Origin: Scatophagus argus
Taxonomy: Eukaryota; Chordata; Actinopteri; Scatophagidae
Assembly (NCBI RefSeq): GCF_020382885.2
Contig: NC_058499.1
Span: 18,275,872-18,339,871, forward strand
Direction: 5' to 3'
Length of the DNA: 64,000 bases
Part shown: piece after piece, positions 1-9,900 of the stretch
Layout: each line of letters opens with the position of its first letter
Position numbering within the stretch: the stretch's first letter is position 1
Position numbers and translations under genes: made by a program
Notes under the pieces: model-generated
The model's input: only the letters and a program-made list of their open reading frames with translations
Told to the model about the DNA's origin: nothing
Databases searched by the model: none

Positions 1-319
1 GCCCCTGAAATTGCAATTGAAACTGACATCAAAAGACCGTAGACTACAATATAACTCTTATACAAAACATCCATGAATTGCAAATTTAAATAAACATGCC
101 CTTACATGCTAAATGTCTGTCATTACACGCTTTATTAATCTATCGCTTTATTCATCCTTTTTTTTTCCAGCAAGTTGTGGTAGCTCTGCCCTCTCTTCTC
201 TTCTTCTTAGTTTTTTCTACTGTTTTTTAGTGTGTTTTACCTGTTTTGTTTAATGTGGTTGATTGCTGTTGCAAATGTGCACACAGGGACACCACTTTTA
301 TTAGTTTTGTTTTTGCTTT
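1..319. other. left flank, no gene seen
   Basis: AT-rich DNA leading into the LINE that follows. The last 150 bases or so are T-rich and could be the 5' part of that LINE, but I cannot place a boundary. I see no exon, RNA gene or tandem repeat here. Confidence 0.4.
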
Positions 320-2145
320 TTGCTGTTTTCTGACCTTTCTGGCACTTCTCTGGGGAATCCCTTCAGCTTCAGCCATGGCTCTATTGTTTACACCAGGGAT
401 CAGCTGTTAGCTCTATGCGGCCCTGCTCTTCTCTACGCGGAAAAACTAGAGATTCCTGCAGAAATACGGAGGAGAAGGAAAGGCTGCAGAGCGGGACGAA
501 AGATCCAGGAGAGGAAACGGAGGTACAGACCATATATACCCTCTGTTATTATGGGAAATGTCCGTTCCTTCTCCAACAAGACTGACGAGCTTACGGCACT
601 GATCCGGCTGCAGAAGGAGTACAGGGAGTGCAGCCTTATGTGTTTCACTAAGACCTGGCTGAATGGACTGATACCGGACTCTGTGGTTTCCCTGGATGGT
701 TTTAAACTTGTGCGTGCTGATCGGGGAGTGGAGGACTGTGGTAAGCGGAAAGGCGGGGGGCTGGCGGTGTTTGTTAATGAGAGATGGTGCAACCCGGGGC
801 ACATCTCTGTTAAGGAACAAGTCTACACTAAAGACATGGAGTTACTTGCTGTTGGCATTCGGCCTTATTACATCCCAAGGGAGTTTTCACACGTTATTGT
901 GTTTAATGTGTACATCCCTCCCTCGGCCGATGCAGCAGCCGCCTGTGAGTTGCTCCACAGTGCAGTGACCAGGATGCAGACACAGCACCCGCAGTCCCTC
1001 CTGCTTATCAGTGGAGACTTCAATAGAGCCTCTCTATCTTCCACTCTCCCCACATTCACACAGTATGTGAAGTGCCACACCAGGGACAACAAGACGCTGG
1101 ACCTTTAGTATGCTAATGTCAAAGACGCATACACCTCCGCCCCCCTCCCCCCGCTGGGACGCTCTGATCACTGTCTCGTTCATCTGCTCCCTGAATACAC
1201 ACCCAGGGTGAGAAGAGAGCCTGCACAGAAGAAGTCTGTGAAAGTGTGGACTGATGAGGACAGTGAGAGACTGAGAGACTGTTTCCAAACTAAAGCTTGG
1301 GAGACACTTTACAGCTCTCATGGTGATGACATCAATGGCCTGACTGACTGCATCACAGACTACATCAACTTCTGTGTGGAGAACACCTTGCCAACCCAGA
1401 GAGTGCGGTGTTTCTCCAACAACAAGCCCTGGGTGACCCTTGAGCTAAAAGCCCTGTTGAACCAGAAGAAGGCCAAACATTGGGGTGGATGACCATAAAC
1501 TGGACTGGTCACATAACACTGATGCCCTGTACAAGAAGGGCCAAAGTTGCCTCCACCTTCTGAGGAGACTGAGGTCCTTTGGAGTGTGCAGACCCCTCTT
1601 AAGGAGCCTCTGCTATTCAATACGCTGTGGTCTGTTGGGAACCGGGCAGCACGGACCGGGACAGGAAGAGACTAAATAAGCTGGTCAGGAGGGCCAACTC
1701 TGTCCTGGGCTGCCCTCTGGACTCCATGCAGGAGGTGGGTGAGAGGAGGATGTTGGCCAAGCTGACATCCATCATGGACAACACCTCTCACCCTCTGCAT
1801 CAGACAGTGGAGGCTCTGAGCAGCTCCTTCAGCGGCAGACTGCTACACCTTCAGTGTAGGAAGGAGCTACAGCAGGTCCTTCATTCCCACTGCTGTTAGA
1901 CTGTATAATTCTACGGTCTAGTCCTCTTTCCTCCCTTAAGAGGACTTGTATATAGCTGTATATTGTACTGTTTTTAACTGTACCTTGTAAATTGTTAATT
2001 TATTTTACCTCTACATTCTTTTGGAACTGTTTTGCACACTTTTTGCTTTTTGTACTCCTCTTCTGTCCTTGTGAGCTGCCACAACAAGTGAATTTCCCCA
2101 CTGCGGGGTCAATAAAGTTCATCTTATCTTATCTTTCAGGAAGGA
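320..2145 (+). mobile_element. LINE family A (L2/CR1-like), internally deleted copy
   Basis: Non-LTR retrotransposon copy. The first part, to about 1108, keeps a readable endonuclease region: the MGNVRSFSNK start, a TKTWLN block, and LLISGDFN with its catalytic-type Asp and Asn. From about 1485 the sequence jumps to the C-terminal end of ORF2 (KLDWSHNTDALYKKGQS, SHPLHQTVEAL), so most of the reverse transcriptase palm is missing. The 3' UTR ends with a polyadenylation-like AATAAA and a short CTTAT-type repeat, typical of fish L2-clade tails. Stop codons and frame changes separate the pieces, so it cannot make a full ORF2. The clade is assigned from remembered fish L2/CR1 proteins, so 'L2-like' is safer than a family name. 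Confidence 0.8.
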
Positions 2146-2519
2146 ACAAGTAGCTCCTTGGTTACTGCCTTGGCACATTTTTAGTTATGACTTAAACTAT
2201 GTTTTGTCGCAAAATAGAGTTGTAGCAAATGGCAAATGTTCATCTTTGAAACTACCCACAACATGATGAAAATAAATTATGACTGAACTTGTAATAGTTT
2301 TGTTGCAAAGCACAATCTTATGGTGAAATTAGATCTGGTGTTTGTTAAGACGAATTACTTGTACCTGTTGTATAAGCATACCAAGCATCATAGCAAGAAG
2401 GCCAACAAACATATACCACCAATTAACATTAGCCCTTCATTCGTGACATGGATATTGTAATCATACAGAGAGAACATAGCATACCTTTATCTTTTGATCA
2501 TTTCACCTCTTGTGCTTTT
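2146..2519. other. AT-rich spacer between LINE copies
   Basis: No gene, exon or clear repeat is visible. It simply separates the first LINE copy from the composite LINE block. Confidence 0.3.
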
Positions 2520-3480
2520 CTTTTTTTCTAAATTGGGCACTTGATGGCTTTGACCTTTTTCTGTCTATCTCTCCATTTATTCAGCACTCGACAATCAAAA
2601 AATTTCCCATCCCTCAACAGCGTGGTGAAATGTCCCCCGCTCCCCTCCCCTTTGCCTTCCTCACAAACAGCTTCAGTGCACGGCACCTTCTCAGCAAGCA
2701 GGTGTGGGGGTCGCCAGTTTGCCAATTCCTCACACAGTGATATGACAGATAATAGAGATCCATGTAGCGGCGCAGATTTTTTTTTTTCCCAAGAGCTCGT
2801 GCCGCCCCCCTCACAAGGCTCCTGGGCCAGACGGTGTGTCCCCCTCCATCCTGAGACACTGTGCGGATAAGCTGACTCCGGGACCTCAAGTGGGAGGCAA
2901 CCATCAGCTCCCTCATGAAAAGGACCCAGCAAAGGATGTTCTTCCTGCGGCAGCTGAGGAAACTCAAGGTGCCCGCCAAAATGATCATTCAGTTCTACAC
3001 GGCCATCATTGAGTCCATTCTCACCTCCTCCATCACCGTGTGATATGCTGGGGCCACTGACAGGGAAAAGCACAGACTGCAGCGTGCTGTGCACTCTGCT
3101 GAGAAAGTGATCGGCTGCAGCCTTCCATCTCTCCGAGACCTGTACGTCTCCAGGACTCTGAGGCGTGCAGGTCGGATCACAGCTGACCCTTCTCACCCTG
3201 GACATGGACTCTTTGAGAAACTCATTCAGGCAGGAGGTTACTGTCCATTCAGACCAGAACCTCACACCACAAGAACAGTTTCTTCTCCTCTGCTGTTGGA
3301 CCGTTGAACACCAACTGATTAACATACCGCTCTGCACTTTAGTTACTTCAGTACAGTCATTGTTCTATGCTCATGTCATCATCCACCTGCTGACCATTTG
3401 CACTGTTTACTTCACTTACTTGCACTACTCCCACTCTGTACTATATCACTCTTGTACTACCTCCAGAACCATATTTATTT

Positions 3481-4484
3481 GGTTGCTGAGACCCCCCATC
3501 CGAAGGAGCTCAGCAGTTACAGGCCAGTGTCAGTGACGTCTCACCTGATGAAGACTCTGGAGAGACTCACCCTCGCCCACCTGCACCCACTGGTGAGCTC
3601 ATCGATGGACCCGATGCAGTTTTCCTATCAGCCAGGAATTGGAGTGGAGGATGCAATTATCTACCTCCTGCACACATCACTATCTCACCTGGAGAGCGCT
3701 GGGAGCACTGTGAGGATCATGTTTTTCGACTTCTCCAGTGCCTTCAACACCATCCAGCCCACCCTACTGGGAGACAAGCTGAAGTGTGCAGGAGTAGAGC
3801 ACCACCTCAGTGCCTGGACCGTGGACTACCTGACAAACAGGCCACAGTATGTGAGGACGCAGAGCGGTGAGCCTGACATGCTTCTCTGTAGTACAGGTGC
3901 ACCACAGGGAACAGTTCTGGCTCCCTTTCTGTTCACTCTCTACACCTCTGATTACAGGTACAACACCCCAACCTGCCACCTACAGAAGTTCTCAGATGAC
4001 TCTGCGATCGTTGGCCTCAGTTGGGCCACCTCAGTCCTGGGCTGCTCCCTGGACTCAGTGGATGAGGTGGGTGACAGGAGGAGGTGTCGTCCATGCTGGA
4101 GACCCCCTCCCACACCATGCAGGGCACTCTGACAGCACTGGGCAGCTCCTTCAGTGACAGACTGCAATAATTCTTACTCATGTAACACTACTACTAGGAT
4201 CAGTACATGCATACTTAGTCTTCCTGAAACAAATCTGTACAATAATCAATCCATCCACTAATCATAACTTGAGGGACTCTAGTGTGAATAGTCTTTTTCT
4301 TTTCTGTACTGTGTACAGCTGCAGGTACTTGTTTCCTGTGTATTTATTCTTTTTGAATGCTCTTCCTTCCCTTATCCTTGCATGCTTTGCACCCTCTATA
4401 TACTCTTTGCTGCTGTAAAACTGTAAATTCCCAGTTATGGGACTAATAAAGGAATATCTTATCTTATCTTATCTTATTTTACTT
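3481..4484 (+). mobile_element. LINE family A, 5'-truncated, nested in family B
   Basis: It opens inside the reverse transcriptase, with SSYRPVSVTSHLMKTLERL, followed by FFDFSSAFNTIQP (catalytic FD block), STGAPQGTVLAPFLFTLYTSDY and KFSDDSAIVG (which aligns with the catalytic FADD block). After about 4020 it jumps to the C-terminal 'VLGCSLDSVDEVGD' block, so it also carries an internal deletion. Its 3' UTR ends with AATAAA near 4445 and a CTTAT repeat near 4455-4480 that degenerates into TTTAT runs. The same family as the copy starting at 320. It sits in the T-rich 3' UTR of a family B LINE, so it is the younger of the two. Confidence 0.7.
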
Positions 4485-4570
4485 TATTTTATTTTGTTTT
4501 ACTTTATTCTGTTTTATCTTATTTTATTTTATTCTATTATTATATGTTATGTTTTTATGTTTTATTTATG
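4455..4570 (+). repeat. CTTAT/TTTTAT low-complexity tract
   Basis: Short CTTAT units give way to degenerate TTTTAT and TTTATT runs. It starts as the 3' tail of the nested LINE and continues into the interrupted LINE's T-rich UTR. Confidence 0.7.
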
Positions 4571-4712
4571 CACCAATCACTAAGGCAAATGCCTAGTAAT
4601 GTGAAACCTCTTCACTTACATGGCAATAAAGACAATTCTGATTCTGATTAATTTTCTGTATTTGTATCTAACACTATGTACCTCTATACTATGCATGTTA
4701 GCACAAATACAG

Positions 4713-4886
4713 TGTTGTATATTGGATAGTGATGATGTGAAGATGTTGAGAGAGATCTCTGCAGACACAGTCTTACTTGTATAAGAAGTTTATTACAAGA
4801 AGCTCAGCATCAAATTAAGCACATGCACGTGAGAGGATCCCAGCCAATATGGATCACTCTACTGCATCATCTCTAACCACTTGCTT
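4713..4886 (-). mobile_element. fossil LTR-like fragment, inverted copy 1
   Basis: About 170 bases that are nearly the reverse complement of 8597-8767. On the minus strand it has a polyadenylation-like AATAAA followed by a GT-rich stretch, as in LTR R-U5 regions. No coding part is attached. The family is not assigned, and an LTR origin is an inference from layout only. It looks like a broken remnant. Confidence 0.4.
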
Positions 4887-6965
4887 ATATACATTGGTTG
4901 TCAACGTAGACAAGAGATAAAACGTCTGTCAAACTGAATTACAGACACCACAATAGCTCACTCACAATTGTTTTTTTTTAAAAAAAATGTATTAGAACAC
5001 AACCTGGAAATAATGGTGTAATTAGAGATTAGCCTGATGGTAAAAATAATGTCAAGTGTGATGGAAATTTTGTATGCTTTGTAGTAACAATGACATAATG
5101 TTCACTTTTACTTCATACTTAATGTAGTTAATCTGTAGCTTTAGTTGTGTAGTGTTATAGTGACCAAGTAATGACCTGGTGAACTGACTGTTATAGCCCC
5201 GTTATAAATAACATCCTGGGTAAAGCAGAGGGCAGAAAGAGATCTTCATCTCACAGGAGATAAACCTGAACTGGGGTACTTACAGTTACTGCATCCTGTC
5301 TGTTTTTCCTTCAACCTGTGAAGGAATGTCTTTGAAGCTCCAAACAAAGAACCAGAGACACATCAGAAAGTATAAAATGGGATGAAGTCTTCAACCAGTG
5401 GGGCACAACTCTGAACTGCTTACTGCCGTGTGGTTCTGTGTGTTGCCTCCTTTCTATAGAGATTAAAACAGTTTGGTACATGCTATCTTCCGGATTTGTT
5501 GTGTTTTCCTTTGCTTAATTCACTACAGGCAGAAATGAAATTGCCGTAACACAAGTTTGAGCTTAATGTAGAAATATGACACCAATAATTTCCGGGCTCC
5601 TACATATGAAGATCTAGACACCAATAAAATTAACTATGAGAGGAAACCTTTAAGGTAAAAATTTGTCACCATTAAAATCTGAGTTCTGGGAAACTACTTA
5701 ACAGTACATTATTTACCAGAGTTATTGGGGTCACCAGAGGGTGGTACTTCAGAAAAGTATAAAAGAATGAGCACAAGCGCTGTAATTTCAGTCTTGAGGA
5801 CCGTTATTAAGGCTCATTTGTTGTGTTTCACTTGCTGTGATCACAATAAATTCTCTGCACCAGTTCTGCTGACTCTGCTCATCATTTCAAAACCATAGAG
5901 ACTTCAACTAAATTTATAGAAATTTAGTACCAAGTGCAAGATTGGGGTTAGCTACATTAGTATGGACCCAGTCCTTTAACTCTTGGACACAACAAGATCC
6001 ATCGCATCTCTTTTATTTAAAATTCTATAATAACCAAAATTACATATTAATTTTGGGATGTAAAATTCTACTGTCATTTCTAACCTGTGTACAGTGTTGA
6101 TGGATAAACGTTTAGTGTGCTACAATTGTTCATTTATATACATATGACCAGCATATGGCTCATACTTGTTTAATTATAGCACATACTTGTCTAGTCACAA
6201 TTATGCAACATATGGCCTGACATGAGTGGTTGGGATATGGCCTGATATGACATGTGACACAATTATGTGACATGTATCCTGTTGTATGAATTTTATTATA
6301 TTACATATACTATCTATCAACCAGTAACTCTATGTATTCATGCATAATGTGTAATCAATCAAATATAGTTCATTGACATTTGTTTTGTTTTGGTTTTTTT
6401 TAATGTCTTAGAGCACAACTGTAATATCAGAAAAGCCCAATGGTAAAGTCCAAACTCAGTGTATACAATTGATACCAATACATTTAAGAAAATGTGAAAA
6501 TCTAGACACCAATAGAACCAACTAAAGGATAAGTTTAGAATGGATTGTTCAGATAAAAAAAATGTCAAATCTAATTTTTTCGAAGGACATATAGAAACTC
6601 AGTGCTAAGTGCAAAATAGGAGTTAGCTTCAAAATTCTTATTCTTATTTAAATAAGAATTAAGAATTTAAATTCTTATTTAAATTCTTAAACTTTTGGAC
6701 ACCACAGTGTTTAGAAAGTTGATAAACCTTGGTTCTACAAACAAGAAGGGTGCTTCAATTAAAGGCACTTAACTGTATGAGCCCTAAGTTCTGCAGTTGC
6801 TAAAACGGTAAATGTTTTGCTTTTGGTTAAATAATAACAAAGGTGAAACAGAAGGACTAAGCTGAAACAGAATAAATGGCTAATATATATATACTCTTTG
6901 TTCTTGGATCTGTTATTTTACTACTGTTCTATTTGTTACTCCTCAGACTTTTTCTTGCTTCCAAC
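4887..6965. other. intergenic DNA downstream of slc41a2, no gene
   Basis: AT-rich DNA with no convincing exon. Two stretches, roughly 5160-5540 and 5740-5900, each pair a TATA-like 'tataaaa' with a downstream polyA-like signal (ATTAAA or AATAAA), so they could be solo LTR fossils of unknown family, but I cannot define their ends. A small AT palindrome cluster made of 'attcttatttaaat' units lies at about 6635-6690. The slc41a2 3' UTR must lie within the right part, since that gene reads leftwards from 6966, but its end is not clear. Confidence 0.35.
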
Positions 6966-9900
6966 CTACACACTGCCTGAGTCACCAATGCACCACAGCA
7001 TGAGAAAAGCAAGAGAGAGGAGAGCAGTCCCCAGTAAGTCTCCAAGGGCTGTGAGGTACGGTATTGAATAACTGTCTGGGTCTTTACCTCTCCGCCATAG
7101 ACAGTGGACCATACAGTCTGCTATGCACAGGAGGGTGAAGACCTAGGAGACAGACACGAGTAATATTGTAAAATAATGAATGAATTGTGCAGGGGGAAAT
7201 TACCACACATCTGACTCACCTGAATTACGGATGCAGACAAGAAAGTGACAGTCAAGAGAGGACTGGGCAAAGTGTGGCCTCCTTTCATCAGGTGAATAGC
7301 ATGTAAGAAGACAAGCTGACCAGGGATGACCAAAAGAAGCAGAACCTGAGCAGATTGGTGGTTTGCGCCTGCCATGACAAAGATAAACATCAAATTTTGT
7401 ATGTTTTAGATGCAGGCACAACAATAGGCTTATTTTATTTAAATCATTTGGGACTTTGATCGTTACCTGAACCAAAGAAGGTGTGACAAGGGGTGTAGCA
7501 GCTCTGACGGTCTTCAGGAACCTCTCCAGGTGAGTAATTCAAATGTAGATTAGTAGAAATACGACTAGACTGTATGGAGACAAGGTTTCCTCCAATACCT
7601 GAATAGAAAAGAAAAAAATATGGCAGGGTAAACAGAAGAGGGGTAAGCACGGAGGCATCTGGGCTAGACTAGTGACTAACCCTCACCGGCCTGTTATTCC
7701 TACCATCGTGCTGTCCACACTGAATGCCATTAAAAATTTAAGCTATACTAAAAGAAATAGAATAATTTGACAAAAGAGGTAAACAAAAAAGAGGTATGGT
7801 ACATGTGCAATTTTTAATTAAGAATTAAGAATTGCTTTATTGGCAATGTATATATTTTTACATACACACACTGAATTTGTCCTCTGCATTTAACCTATCC
7901 TTAGTTAAGGACAAATTCAGTGTGTGCACAACTAAGGATTTGTCCTCATTGAATATCAAGGTGCCATATTGCAGCTACTGGATGTAAACAGTCAGTGTAG
8001 CATGTAGCATGCCCAGTGCTGTATGACAATATGAAGTAGTCCTGCAGTGCAATGCCTTTAAAATTCTGCACTTCGACATTGAAGTTTTTCTCTGCGCCTT
8101 CCACAGCAGTGATTCTTCAGAGATGCTCAGCATTGTCTCGCTGATAATCACAAAAGTAGCAACTCTTTTTGATATTTTTCCCCTCCGTCGGTCTTGTTCA
8201 GCAAACTGGAGTCAGGATGTCAATGCACCTGAACAGGACTTTCTCTGAACACAGTGACATTTGTGTGTGTGTGTGTGTGTGTATGGGATTGGAAAGTGGA
8301 AGTGGATCTGGACAGATCAGATATAATCAGAGTACACTCCAGTTACCTATTATAACCTATATTCTAGCCAGACAAGCAACTCTTTAGAAGGGACACCTAT
8401 TTATGTTCATTTTTTTATTTATTCATGTTTCACATTGCTTGGAGCATCTGGATTTTTTGGGGACCCAAGGTTGGATATCAAAGAATAAACCAATATCATT
8501 TATCTTAACCCCTGGTTATTGTGCATTTTTTAGGGGGAACTGAGGTCATTTGATGATTGACAGACATTTTTTGTTTTAACCATGAAAACAACCAACCTCT
8601 CTATGCATGTGATTAGAGATGTTTCAGTAGAGTGATCCATATTGGCCGGGATCCTCTCACATGTACGTGCTTAATTTGATGCTGAGCTTCTTGTAATAAA
8701 CTTCTTATACAAGTAAGACTGTGTCTGCGGAGATCTCTTTCAACATCTTCACATCATCGCTATCCAATGTAGAAACTAGATTAACCAACAGAAATACAGA
8801 TTCACTATGTTTGCTGTGTTTTCAAGTGAAACTTTTAACAGAAACAACTTTTTTATAAGGAAGTTTTGTATCAGTTTGCCCACTGACTTTTTCAAATCAG
8901 CTTAAGTATTCTGGAGATTGAAGAGGTAACAAGGTCATGTATTCCATATGTGAGTGGCAGTTCTACAGATCTCCCACAGAGTCCAGAGGTAGTGGGGAGG
9001 CCACGGAGCATATACAGGATCTCCATTAAAAATTGAGGTCCTCACACATTTATTTTGTCAATAGGAATTTACACATGTCCATTGTGAACTGATAGGATGG
9101 ACATTTGTGTATCAACATATGCTAGGGAATAACAAAATACTCTGAGACATGATGTAACTTAAGGATTAATTCATGACTGTATTAATTTAAATCTTCTTTT
9201 CTTTTTTTTAGCACTTTCAAAAGAAAACAACTCACCATTTATGACAGGAGCATAAACTATGATTCCTGCCAGGTTTTGATCTGACACAGTCTTGTCCAGA
9301 ATAAGTCCTCCAAAACTAAAAAAGGAACACAACCAAAAACATGATTTTAGAGGCGCTACACATTGCTGAAATGCTGGAACACATTGATGCGGGGACTCAA
9401 CAAAACAATCAGGGCAATCTTTGTTCAGTGTGTTCCTTGAGAATAAGAATTTACCGAGGCACAAGTGAGCAACTGAATAAACTTCACTGAACATCACCAT
9501 CAGTTCTTAATTTTGAATGTACTGATTTCAGATGCTATTATATTCTAAAATAAATAACTTTGAATATTATAAACTTGATTATTTGATAAACATTGTTAAC
9601 TAAATAATTTCCCACACAGCTTTTTTTTGCTTTGCTTATACTATATAAGCTGCTGTTTGTTGAATATTTTGTATTCTCCGTCACATATTTAAATAGTTTT
9701 AATCAATTCTGAACAGCAGCGTTCTTTGCAACTGTTTGTTTGTCTTACTAGTTTCTTCATGAAAAAATGCTCCTGTACTTGTACTTACTACTTTACATTT
9801 AAAATACAACACTAATCACCATCATGACGAGGAGCAAGGACTTAGACTGTTTAATAGCAAGAAAAAATGTAAATAACAATTTTTTTACTGAATTTATAAA

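Larger units (their letters stand above)
2800..4652 (+). mobile_element. LINE family B (L2-like) interrupted by a family A insertion
   Basis: The left part shows reverse transcriptase motif 1 (PGPDGVSPSILRHCADKL near 2822-2872), then jumps to the C-terminal block (LKWEATISSLMKRTQQRMFFL, VWYAGATDREKHRLQRAV, PSHPGHGLFEKL, about 2880-3305), so the palm is deleted. Its 3' UTR runs to about 3480 and resumes at about 4485. The right part ends in the family's tail: a cluster reading as 'caccaatcac..aaggcaaatgcc', then a polyA-like AATAAA and repeated GATTCTGATT ending near 4652. The middle is occupied by a family A LINE, listed separately. ORF2 is broken by stops and is not functional. Confidence 0.7.

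Noticed and set aside
433-820. Two long minus-strand frames opposite the LINE endonuclease
   Set aside because: They are shadows of the coding plus strand and show no domain of their own.
2528-3337. 269-codon minus-strand frame
   Set aside because: It is antisense to the family B LINE ORF2. The sense strand shows clear LINE motifs.
5160-5900. Two further solo LTR candidates
   Set aside because: TATA-like and polyA-like signals are present, but no matching ends, target duplication or second copy is visible, so they are mentioned only as possible in the spacer entry.
6630-6695. AT palindromes as a MITE
   Set aside because: Several short 'aagaattt' units explain it. No defined ends or target duplication.
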